Of a stretch of 36,723 nt of DNA, positions 8,040 through 16,606 are shown one piece after another; position 1 is the stretch's first letter, and every line of letters starts with the position of its first letter. A program made the position numbers and the translations under genes. Below the pieces are notes generated by a model that ran no database searches, had not been told where the DNA came from, and saw only the letters and a program-made list of their open reading frames with translations. Source of the stretch: Planctomycetota bacterium (GTDB lineage Bacteria > Planctomycetota > PLA2 > JAEUHO01); assembly GCA_029259795.1 (NCBI GenBank), contig JAJDEM010000017.1:1-36723 (forward strand). The letters are read 5' to 3'.

Positions 8040-8045
8040 TAGACT
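8040..8045 (+). promoter_or_regulatory. Possible -10 box of the HEAT-VWA gene
   Basis: TAGACT, 30 bases before the ATG at 8076. Here a normal leader with an SD-like GGAGA fits between them. No convincing -35 box is seen. Confidence 0.3.
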
Positions 8046-8075
8046 AGCGGTCTGATCCGGTACGCGGAGAGCCCC

Positions 8076-9716
8076 ATGCCCAGCCGACCCCACCCCAGCC
8101 GCCCCCAAGTCAGGCGAGGCCACCTGTCTGCGGTGCTGCTCGCCGTCCTGGCGCTGCTGTGCATGCTGCCTTGCGCGGCGCCCGACGCGCACGCCAAGCT
8201 CAGCAGCAAGGAGTGGAAGGCGGCCGAGACCGAGTTCAAGACCCTCTTCGCCACCCGCGGAAAGCCCGCCGAGAAGATCGCGATCCTCAAGACGATTGCG
8301 AGCGATGGCAGCGGGCGCGCCTGGCGCCTCATGGCCGACGCCCTGTTCAAGGAGGTGCAGCTGCTCTCCTCCGTCGAGAAGGAACTCGCAGAGGTCTCCG
8401 CCGAGCACTCCGAGTTGATGGAGAAGGGGATCAAGGGCTTCACCGCAACGGATGAGGGGCGCTCGAAGGATCTGGCGGCGAAGCTCAAGACGCTCGAGCA
8501 GGAACTCGTCGACGAGCGCAAGGCGACCCATGGCGTCGTCACGGCGGTCTCGGAGGGGCCCGAACTCCTGCGCAAGAACATCCTCAAGCGCGCCAAGAGC
8601 GGCGGCGACTGGCCGCTACGCGCGGCGGCCGTGCATGTTGCTGCGAGCACGATGGGCGAGAAGGGCTCGTGGAGCTTCCTCATCCAGAGCCTCAACAAGG
8701 ACGCCGACCCGCGCGTGCGCCTCGCCGCGCTCGATGCCCTGGCTACGGCGAAGGACAAGTGGCAAGACCTCGTGATCGGGCGGCTCGCAGACTCGTCCTG
8801 GTCGGTCGTGCTACGCGCCTCGCATATCGCGCAGGAGCGCGAACTTCACAAGGCCGTACCGCATCTCATCAACGCGCTGCCGAAGGCCTCGCCGCGTGTG
8901 GCCCAGGGCCTCGGCAAGGCGCTCAAGAGTCTGACCGGCGAGAACTTCGAGCCCTACGCCGATGTCTGGTCCAAGTGGTGGGAAGACCACAAGGCCGAGT
9001 TCGAGAAGGACGTTGTGGTCAAGTCCGGCAAGAAGCCCGAGTTCCCGCGCATCCACTTCTACGGCGTCGAGATCAAGTCTGACCGCGTCCTCTTCATCAT
9101 CGACATCTCCGCCTCCATGAAGAAGGAGACGAAGAACAAGAACCCGGCCGAGCTCTGGAAGCCGCCGCCCGTAACGACGGGTGGGGGCAAGCCGCCCCCG
9201 CCGCCCCCGCCGCCGGAGGCCATCCTCAGCGGGCCGAAGATCGACGTCGCGAAGCACGAGTTGAAGAAGTCCATCGAGAAGATGCCGAAGGACTTCACCT
9301 TCAACATCATCTCGTTCAACCAGGGTGCGAAGGCCTGGCAGAAGGGCATGGTCAAGGCGACCAAGAAGAACAAGGAGGCCGCCTTCGCTTGGATCCGCTC
9401 GCTGCACGCGCACGGATCCACGTTCACCGACGGTGCCTTGCGCATGGGTTTCGGGGTTGCGGGCCTGCTCAACTACGACGACAAGTATCCGAACATCGCG
9501 TTGGACACGATTGTCCTGCTCTCCGACGGCGCGCCGACCGATACGTCGTTCCCGGTGGCCAAGCGGATGGATCCGGGGATCATCCTTGGTCACGTTCGCG
9601 AGTGGAACAAGAAGAAGCAGATCATCATCCACTGCATCGCGGTGGACATGCAGCCTGGCAACGAGTTCCTCCAGAAGCTCGCTACCGAGAATGGTGGCAC
9701 CTTCGTCGACCGTTGA
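8076..9716 (+). CDS. Secreted HEAT-repeat and von Willebrand factor A (VWA) domain protein
   Basis: 546 residues. Signal peptide (hydrophobic run about 17-33, cleavage near AHA-KL at 40). A helical region contains coiled-coil heptads (95-155) and HEAT-like repeats around 180-285 (DPRVRLAALDALATAKD is the clearest). A VWA domain runs from about 335 to 546. Its MIDAS motif is complete: D343-I-S345-A-S347, a later FTDGAL threonine and LLSDGAPTD aspartate, so metal-dependent ligand binding is plausible. Between the first MIDAS loop and its helix lies an odd insertion of about 35 residues with an eight-proline run (373-380). SD-like GGAGA lies just before the ATG. It probably acts in the periplasm or at the cell surface in protein-protein contacts; partners are unknown. 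Confidence 0.85.
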   Translation: MPSRPHPSRPQVRRGHLSAVLLAVLALLCMLPCAAPDAHAKLSSKEWKAAETEFKTLFATRGKPAEKIAILKTIASDGSGRAWRLMADALFKEVQLLSSVEKELAEVSAEHSELMEKGIKGFTATDEGRSKDLAAKLKTLEQELVDERKATHGVVTAVSEGPELLRKNILKRAKSGGDWPLRAAAVHVAASTMGEKGSWSFLIQSLNKDADPRVRLAALDALATAKDKWQDLVIGRLADSSWSVVLRASHIAQERELHKAVPHLINALPKASPRVAQGLGKALKSLTGENFEPYADVWSKWWEDHKAEFEKDVVVKSGKKPEFPRIHFYGVEIKSDRVLFIIDISASMKKETKNKNPAELWKPPPVTTGGGKPPPPPPPPEAILSGPKIDVAKHELKKSIEKMPKDFTFNIISFNQGAKAWQKGMVKATKKNKEAAFAWIRSLHAHGSTFTDGALRMGFGVAGLLNYDDKYPNIALDTIVLLSDGAPTDTSFPVAKRMDPGIILGHVREWNKKKQIIIHCIAVDMQPGNEFLQKLATENGGTFVDR

Positions 9717-9828
9717 TCGCAGCCGCTCCGTGACGCCTGACGACGAGTCCACTCCCACGAGGGCCACTGCGCTGGAAGCCCAGCCTCGCGGCCAGTCTGG
9801 ACGGGTCCAGCCCAGGCAACCGGCCGGC

Positions 9829-10542
9829 ATGTGGATCCCGCTGCTGCGCCTCGGTGGCGTGCGCGTCTACCTCGACCCGCTCATTGCGGTCGTGCTCGTC
9901 TACCTCGTGTTCTTCACGGCTCCGGGGCGGACGCTCTTTGCGCCGGCGGGGATCCTGCTGGGCAGCGTCCTGCTGCACGAGCTCGCGCACGCGTGGATGG
10001 CCCGCCGCCGCGGCTTGGTGGTGGGCGGCATCTTCCTACACCTCGTGCCCTTCGCCTACGTCGAGCGCGGCAAGCCCGAGGACGAGCTGCGCGTCGCGCT
10101 GGCGGGGCCGGCCGTCAACCTGCTGCTTGCCGCGGGGTTCTTCGCCGTGCCCGCCGTGCGTGAGACCTTCCCGTGGACGGCGCCGGGCCTCTGGTTCGAT
10201 GATCCGCTGTGGACGGCGTTCGGGATCAACCTGGTGATGGGGACCCTCAACCTCATCCCCGCATTGCCGGCGGACGGCGGCCGTGCGCTGCGCGCCGGGT
10301 TGATGACGCGCCTCGCACCCGGCACCGCCTACGCACGCACGGCGCGCGTGGGCACGTTCGTCGGTGTTGGCTGCTTCGTCCTGGTGGCCTGGACATGGCC
10401 CTCGGACGACGCCATCCTCGCGGCGATCCTCGGTGTCTTCTTCATCATGACCGCCTGGCGCGAAGCCCGCGCCGGCATCGCCGAGCGCCAGCGCGAGCGC
10501 CAGCGTGCGCGGGAGCGCAAGGAGGCGAAGGAGGGGCCGTAG
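9829..10542 (+). CDS. Site-2 protease family (M50) membrane metalloprotease
   Basis: 237 residues with about six hydrophobic segments. The zinc motif HELAHAW lies at residues 50-56, inside the second hydrophobic segment. The third ligand motif is in NLIPALPADGGRALRA, the expected NxxPxxPxDGG, so the intramembrane active site looks intact. The group lacks an obvious PDZ domain, like the SpoIVFB-like short members. The C-terminus is a charged Arg/Glu/Lys-rich tail. Such enzymes cut membrane-bound regulators within the bilayer. I placed the start at the ATG at 9829, at the beginning of the conserved part; a GTG at 9730 in the same frame would add 33 residues. Neither has a clear Shine-Dalgarno site. 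It follows the VWA gene by 112 bases. Confidence 0.82.
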   Translation: MWIPLLRLGGVRVYLDPLIAVVLVYLVFFTAPGRTLFAPAGILLGSVLLHELAHAWMARRRGLVVGGIFLHLVPFAYVERGKPEDELRVALAGPAVNLLLAAGFFAVPAVRETFPWTAPGLWFDDPLWTAFGINLVMGTLNLIPALPADGGRALRAGLMTRLAPGTAYARTARVGTFVGVGCFVLVAWTWPSDDAILAAILGVFFIMTAWREARAGIAERQRERQRARERKEAKEGP

Positions 10543-10567
10543 GCTCCACCGCGGATGCAGTTGCGCG

Positions 10568-10573
10568 TACGGT
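10568..10573 (+). promoter_or_regulatory. Possible -10 box placed for a leaderless transcript
   Basis: TACGGT, 6 bases before the ATG at 10580. The spacer is GGGGGC, so a weak Shine-Dalgarno reading cannot be ruled out. Confidence 0.28.
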
Positions 10574-10579
10574 GGGGGC

Positions 10580-11173
10580 ATGACCGCGACCCGCCGGCGA
10601 GCGTTGATGTTGACTGCGGCCCTCGTGGTCACCGGCATCCTTGGCCTAGGCGCCTTGTCGAAGCTCATGGATCATGCGGCTGAGATCGGGGAGGAGTCCA
10701 GGCAGGGGGACAACCTGCGGCTTCTAGTCGCGTTGCTCAACGCGGGCGATGACCTGCAGGAGATCAAGGGGCTCTACGGCAAGAATGTCGTCCTCTCGTT
10801 GGTCGCTAACGGCCGATTGGATCCCGCGAATCCTAGAGAACTCGCCCTCTTGTTCCGCTGTGGCGCCGTCCCCGCAGGCATCGACGCGTCGTCCTACGCT
10901 GAGGTGACACTCGAGTCCCTGCGCACACGGCGGTTCCCGCGTCTAACTGACATCATGGGACCTGACCGGGATTCCCCACTGTCTCGTGGGGTGACCCCTG
11001 AACTGCAGGTGGGTCGCGCTCTGCTGGCCGTGGAGATAACCCGCGGGCTGATCGTCGGCTTCACCGCCGGCGATGTGCGTCTCATGAGCACAGAGGTCCT
11101 ACGGCTCGACGACGGCGCGGCATCGGGGGACGGAGCACCAGCCTGGCGCACGCTCGGCCTCTCTGACGAGTAG
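10580..11173 (+). CDS. Hypothetical protein with one N-terminal membrane anchor
   Basis: 197 residues. One hydrophobic segment (ALMLTAALVVTGILGLGALSKLM, about 9-31) follows a short basic start, as in a signal anchor. The rest is soluble, with a helical stretch (GDNLRLLVALLNAGDDLQEIKGLYGKN) and a C-terminal strand-rich part ending WRTLGLSDE. The layout recalls pseudopilin-like secreted proteins of planctomycetes, but there is no prepilin cleavage motif, so I leave it unassigned. Its sequence is slightly less GC-rich than its neighbours (for example around 10940-10970). It starts 37 bases after the M50 protease gene on the same strand and is followed by a gene-free region of about 475 bases. 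Confidence 0.6.
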   Translation: MTATRRRALMLTAALVVTGILGLGALSKLMDHAAEIGEESRQGDNLRLLVALLNAGDDLQEIKGLYGKNVVLSLVANGRLDPANPRELALLFRCGAVPAGIDASSYAEVTLESLRTRRFPRLTDIMGPDRDSPLSRGVTPELQVGRALLAVEITRGLIVGFTAGDVRLMSTEVLRLDDGAASGDGAPAWRTLGLSDE

Positions 11174-11241
11174 CTCGGGTCGCCCGTGAGCGCGGCCCTC
11201 CGGCGAGTTGCACGCGTGTTTGAGGATCGCGGGCGCCGCCC

Positions 11242-11277
11242 GACGGCAGAAGGCCCCGCAGCGGGGCCGCTGCCATC
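11242..11277. repeat. Nested hairpin A, copy 1
   Basis: Outer stem GACGGCAG (11242-11249) with CTGCCATC (11270-11277), one G-T pair. Inner stem GGCCCCG (11252-11258) with CGGGGCC (11262-11268), loop CAG. The sequence GGGTCCC follows at once, as it does after copy 2 at 30394-30429. Confidence 0.75.
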
Positions 11278-11408
11278 GGGTCCCGTGTCCTTGGAGTACG
11301 TCACTTCGCGGGCTCACGAATCGCCCGCTGGGGCTTGGGCGCGTTGCGCCGAACCTGGGACGCCCCTACCGGGCCTACCGGGCGACGATGGCGGGGCGCC
11401 TCTGCGTA

Positions 11409-11448
11409 GGGGCGGCCCAAGCCGCGCTGCGCGGCGGAGTGGCCGCCC
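11409..11448. repeat. Nested hairpin B, copy 1
   Basis: Outer stem GGGCGGCC (11410-11417) with GGCCGCCC (11441-11448). Inner stem GCCGCG (11421-11426) with CGCGGC (11430-11435), loop CTG. It is flanked by GTAGG on the left and CGGAG on the right, as is copy 2 at 30528-30572. Confidence 0.75.
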
Positions 11449-11648
11449 GGAGCGACGTCCGTCGCCAAGGGTCCCGTACGACACCCGAGTTCCACAACCA
11501 GTCGACCTCGCATCGGCGTGCGAGGCGGGCAGCGGAAGGCCGATGAGGAGTCCGTGGCGTGGTCTGTCACGCGAGGACGACGAAGCGGTCTCTCCGCGTC
11601 CGCCCCGCGCGCAGCACGTCCCTATGCAAGAACCAGTGCACGCATGCC

Positions 11649-13127
<1,479 letters not shown>

Positions 13128-13159
13128 GGCGGGTCGTCCAGGGAGAGGCTGCCCGAGGG

Positions 13160-13510
13160 CTAGCGGTGGGGCGACACGCTACCCCGCTCGGCCCGTTCCA
13201 CCAGATCCAGCAGGCGCCGTTCCCGGTAGGCGCCCCGCAGGAAGATGAACACCGTCCCCGTGATCAACAGCATCAGGCTGAGGAACAGGATCGGTGTGAC
13301 CCGCGCCAGCGACCGGACCAGGGTCCAGTCAACGATGCCGCTATCGAGGCTCGTGCCGATCCCCAGGGGATCGACCAGGGCCGGGAAGCGCGTCGCAGCG
13401 AAGGCGAGGCAGAAGACCCACAGGATCGGCAGCCCCCAGGTGGCAGCCTTCAGGTAGCGCAGGGACTTGCGGCGGCGCTCGAGATAGTCCACGTCGTCTT
13501 CGCTCAGCAT
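13160..13510 (-). CDS. Small membrane protein with two transmembrane segments
   Basis: 116 residues from the ATG at 13510, chosen because GGAGG stands four bases upstream; a longer frame adds 14 residues but has no such site. The N-terminus is charged (MLSEDDVDYLERRRKSLRYLK). Hydrophobic segments run at about 22-40 (TWGLPILWVFCLAFAATRF) and 65-87 (VTPILFLSLMLLITGTVFIFLRG), with a short loop outside and a basic C-terminus (YRERRLLDLVERAERG). The family is unknown to me. It is the first gene before the aldehyde dehydrogenase and follows the secretin-like gene by 65 bases. Confidence 0.65.
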   Translation of the reverse strand: MLSEDDVDYLERRRKSLRYLKAATWGLPILWVFCLAFAATRFPALVDPLGIGTSLDSGIVDWTLVRSLARVTPILFLSLMLLITGTVFIFLRGAYRERRLLDLVERAERGSVSPHR

Positions 13511-13575
13511 GGGGCCTCCACCCGCGGTTGTACCGTCGGACGGGCTCCGCATGCGAGTCTCGGCCGCGGCGGCGG

Positions 13576-14712
13576 CTACTCCTGGGCGTCCATTTGCTCG
13601 ATCAGCGAACGGATGCTCGCCATCATCCCCGCCGAGGCGGTGACCAGCAGGGCGTTGGTCTCGTTGTGGCTGACGATGGTCGGCATCGCGTCGCTGTCGC
13701 TCTCGCGCCAGAGGTGCGGCGCACCCCGGATGAGGTTCATGAGCGTCATGGATGCCTCGGCAGCGCGGATGCGCTTCAGCCGGATCATCTGGACGGTCAT
13801 CTGCGTTGTCGCGACCCGGACATCCATGAGTGCAATGGCCGTGCGTAGCTTGGCGATCTCGTCATCGGTACCGGAGACGAGCAGCTGGTTCGTACGCCCG
13901 TCCGCGATGATGCGCGGGGCGGAGGGGCCACTCGTGACGGGCTGACGGGAGCTCTTGCTCGCCACATGGCGCGACCCGTAGAGTTGGAGCAGCGCCATCG
14001 CGACCTTCTCGGCCTTGGCATGTGCCAGCTTGATCGCAACGGTGGTCCCACCGGTCGTGGAGGAGGACGAGCTCGGCTTGTCCATGTTCTTCAGCAGGCG
14101 ATAGATCGCCACGACGTTCGGAGCGAAGTCCGTGACGACGAAGGACTTGGCGCTCGGAACCTCGGTCACGTTGCCGATGTTCTGACCCGTCACGATCCGC
14201 GTAAGGGCATTGCGTGCGTTGCGCAGATCGGTCATGTGTTCGACCGCGATCGTCGTCGTGATGAACAGGCCGTCCTGCGTCGCGTACCTGGCGAGGTTCG
14301 CCTCCGTCAGCGTGACGCTGCGCGGCTTGAGCTTCAGGATCGAGCTCGTCTGGCGCGCGTCCATCACCAGGTGGATCGGGTTCGACTCCGGTCCCACGGG
14401 GATGATCACCAGCTCGTAGAAGGTGAGCAGTGCACGCGCTGCGGAGAAGATCTCCTCGGAGGAGCCCTTGAGCGTGATGCCGCCGGTGACCTTCTTGCCC
14501 CGGATGTTCTTGTCGGCCGGGTTCCAGGCCATGGAGTACCCGGTGATCTCCTTCAACTGCTTCAAGAGAACTTCGATCTCGACGTTCTCGACGCGCAGGT
14601 CCCGGTCGTCGTCGGCGAAGGCCGTCGACGCGGGTCCCGCCCACGGGGCGAGCGACGTGCCCACGGCGAGCAAGGTGGCGAGCGAAAGAAACATGACAGC
14701 GCGTGTGATCAT
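13576..14712 (-). CDS. Secreted secretin N-domain (GspD N1/N2-like) protein without a pore domain
   Basis: 378 residues. Signal peptide about 1-33 (ending AFA-DD). The first domain (RVENVEIEVLLKQLKEITGYSMAWNP) is the N0/STN-like fold found at the start of secretins and TonB receptors. At least two KH-like N domains follow, each with the pattern of a strand, AEKVAMALLQL-type helix, and a RIIADGRTNQLLVSGTDDEIAKLRTAIALMD strand-helix. Secretins then continue with a beta-barrel of over 200 residues, but this protein stops after the last N domain (IRSLIEQMDAQE). It may be a periplasmic ring or adaptor component of a secretion or pilus system encoded elsewhere. GAGGAG six bases before the ATG supports the start. 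It follows the next upstream gene by 67 bases. Confidence 0.72.
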   Translation of the reverse strand: MITRAVMFLSLATLLAVGTSLAPWAGPASTAFADDDRDLRVENVEIEVLLKQLKEITGYSMAWNPADKNIRGKKVTGGITLKGSSEEIFSAARALLTFYELVIIPVGPESNPIHLVMDARQTSSILKLKPRSVTLTEANLARYATQDGLFITTTIAVEHMTDLRNARNALTRIVTGQNIGNVTEVPSAKSFVVTDFAPNVVAIYRLLKNMDKPSSSSSTTGGTTVAIKLAHAKAEKVAMALLQLYGSRHVASKSSRQPVTSGPSAPRIIADGRTNQLLVSGTDDEIAKLRTAIALMDVRVATTQMTVQMIRLKRIRAAEASMTLMNLIRGAPHLWRESDSDAMPTIVSHNETNALLVTASAGMMASIRSLIEQMDAQE

Positions 14713-14779
14713 CGGCGACTCCTCGGGACCGGTATGGCCGCTTGGACGCCGTGCGCGTGTTCGACCTTCCGCGTGGGAG

Positions 14780-15724
14780 CTAGCCTAGAGCAAACGCGCG
14801 CGGCTCGCCGGCGGGGGACTTGGCCTGCGCGGCGCGAACCTCCAGGGGGAGCGCGAGGACGGGGCGCTCGCCCAGCCGGACGTGCAGCCGCCAGGGGCCG
14901 GGCTGGGCGAGGAGCTTGGCGAGGGTTTCGTTGCGGACGGGAATGCGGATGGCGTTGTCCGTTACGTCCTTGAGCGGGCGCAGTCGGATCGTCTGGTTGC
15001 TCCCAGGACTCGAGAACGCCAGGTGCAGCGTCGGCGCGCGCTGGGGACGCTTCGAGCAGTCCATGCCGTAGCGGCCCTTCAAGAACAGGTCGAGGGTGAG
15101 GCGCTCCGTGCGCGGGCCGAGCACGAGGGGATGCCGCAGCTGCTCGCCGTCGGCCCAGACTTGGACGCGTGCGGAGAGGTTCTGCAGAAAGCGATTCAGT
15201 CGGATGCCCTCACGCCGACGCGCGAGTGCGCTGAATGCGAGGATGAGCAGGCCGATGCCGCCGAAGAGGCCGGCGGGTCGGGAGAAGGGGCGCAGGCGGT
15301 AGGCGAGGGCGACGTCCACGGCGCGCTCGGCAATCGCGGATGCTTCGGCGTTGTCTGGCGCGAGCCGCGCGGCGAGCTGCGCGTGGCGTGCGGCAGGCAA
15401 GCCACGGTCGGCGGCGAGCCACGCGAGGGCGGCCGCGGTGTGCAGCTCCTGGGTGGGCCCCTCGGCTGCAACGCGCTCGAGTGCGGCAGCGGCTTCCGCC
15501 GGCTGCCGGTGTCTGACGTGTTGGCGGGCCGCCGCCAGGGAGCTGGCGGCGGCCTCACCGGTGGTGTCAGAAGCGACGGCCCGTGCGAGCGCACCCGGAA
15601 GGGCACGCTCGGCACGGGACACTCCGGCGCGGGTGATGGCCTCGACCGACAGGCCGCCTGCCACAAAGCAGATGACCACGAGGCCAGTCAACACACGTCC
15701 GAAATGGCGAGTTCGCACCGTCAT
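14780..15724 (-). CDS. Membrane protein with a TPR-like helical segment
   Basis: 314 residues from the ATG at 15724, chosen because GGAGA lies six bases upstream. An N-terminal anchor (GRVLTGLVVICFVAGGLSVEAI) is followed by about 110 residues of Ala-rich helices with TPR-like spacing (LAAARQHVRHRQPAEAAAALERVA, ELHTAAALAWLAADRGLPAARHAQLAARLAPDN). A second membrane segment (GLFGGIGLLILAFSALARRR) leads to a beta-rich domain (about 180-300) with repeated strand pairs. The topology suggests a loop of helices outside and a C-terminal domain inside, or the reverse. I do not recognise the family. It sits between the coiled-coil gene and the secretin-like gene in a run of minus-strand envelope genes. 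Confidence 0.6.
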   Translation of the reverse strand: MTVRTRHFGRVLTGLVVICFVAGGLSVEAITRAGVSRAERALPGALARAVASDTTGEAAASSLAAARQHVRHRQPAEAAAALERVAAEGPTQELHTAAALAWLAADRGLPAARHAQLAARLAPDNAEASAIAERAVDVALAYRLRPFSRPAGLFGGIGLLILAFSALARRREGIRLNRFLQNLSARVQVWADGEQLRHPLVLGPRTERLTLDLFLKGRYGMDCSKRPQRAPTLHLAFSSPGSNQTIRLRPLKDVTDNAIRIPVRNETLAKLLAQPGPWRLHVRLGERPVLALPLEVRAAQAKSPAGEPRAFALG

Positions 15725-15790
15725 GGGTTGTCTCCAGGTTGAGGGCATACCGGTCGCCCGGTATGGCCACAGAGAGCGATTGCGTGGGCC

Positions 15791-16606
15791 TTACTTGCCG
15801 GGGTAGCTGGCAAGGACCTCGTCGATGGCGGTCACCGGGTCTGCGGAGAGATCCGTTGCGACCGACTCCGCGCCGTCGACGCGCACGACGCGCTCGTACT
15901 CGTAGTACTGGAGAAGCTTGTTCTGTTCGCGCAGCTTGGCGCGAATGGTGGCGATCCGATCCTTGGCCGCGCTGTAGCCGCTGCCGCTGATCGAGCTGTC
16001 GCCGACCGCGTTGCGGGTCCGCGCAGCAGCCTTGCGGGCGCTCAGGGACTCGAGCTCGGCTGCCAGGACATGGATCTCCTCGCCCAGGCGACTCTGCTCG
16101 GTGCGAGCCTGCTCAAGCGACGAGATCGTCGCAGCGTACTCGCCCTTCAGGCGCTCGAGATCGCTCGTGCGGCGCCCGAGCAACTCGCTCGAGGCCTTGA
16201 ACGACCGGACGCGGCGCAAGGTGCGACGCTGATCCTTGACCGGAACCTCGTGAAGGGTGGAGGCCGTGCGGATCTCGCCGCCGGTCTCGGCCGTCAGGCC
16301 GTCGCGGAGCGTAGCCAAGGCAACGCGCTCACGATCCACGCGCACGGTCAGCCCGCGCACTTCGCGCTCGACGCCGCCGATCATGTCGCGGAGGTTCTCC
16401 GCGGCAACCTCGCCGCGAATGATGCTCTCGGCGTAGGTGTCGACCTGGGCTTGCGCCTCGGCGAGCTGGTTCTGCAAGGGGACCTCCGCGGTCAGTGCGT
16501 CACGCACGTTGCTGCGGACGCTCCCTACGGTTGACTTGATTACGTCGGTGCCGACAAACGCTGCCAGACCGATGGCTACGAAGGCGATAAGTGCCAACTT
16601 CTTCAT
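15791..16606 (-). CDS. Membrane-anchored coiled-coil protein
   Basis: 271 residues. One N-terminal hydrophobic segment (MKKLALIAFVAIGLAAFVGTDVI) acts as signal or anchor. Almost all of the rest is predicted long helix with heptad-like spacing, broken near residue 110 (TAETGGEIRTASTLHEVPV) and again near 200. The segment SNVRDALTAEVPLQNQLAEA recalls a group of planctomycete coiled-coil proteins that begin V(R/K)xxVxxxVPxxxxIxRA. The start codon overlaps the stop of the kinase gene by four bases (ATGA), so the two are translationally coupled, and a GGGAGA site lies before it. Role inferred: an envelope scaffold or a partner or target of the kinase; no enzymatic motif is present. Confidence 0.72.
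   Translation of the reverse strand: MKKLALIAFVAIGLAAFVGTDVIKSTVGSVRSNVRDALTAEVPLQNQLAEAQAQVDTYAESIIRGEVAAENLRDMIGGVEREVRGLTVRVDRERVALATLRDGLTAETGGEIRTASTLHEVPVKDQRRTLRRVRSFKASSELLGRRTSDLERLKGEYAATISSLEQARTEQSRLGEEIHVLAAELESLSARKAAARTRNAVGDSSISGSGYSAAKDRIATIRAKLREQNKLLQYYEYERVVRVDGAESVATDLSADPVTAIDEVLASYPGK

Larger units (their letters stand above)
11174..11648. other. Intergenic region with two nested-hairpin repeats
   Basis: This stretch between convergent genes has no credible coding frame. It holds two nested inverted repeats (11242-11277 and 11409-11448), each related to a copy at 30394-30572. The rest is GC-rich sequence with no recognised RNA family. No U-tract terminator is visible for either neighbouring gene. 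Confidence 0.6.

Noticed and set aside
7173-8531. Upstream extension of the NifB-like reading frame
   Set aside because: It would run across the oppositely oriented membrane-protein and VWA genes; the NifB-like similarity begins just after the ATG at 7172.
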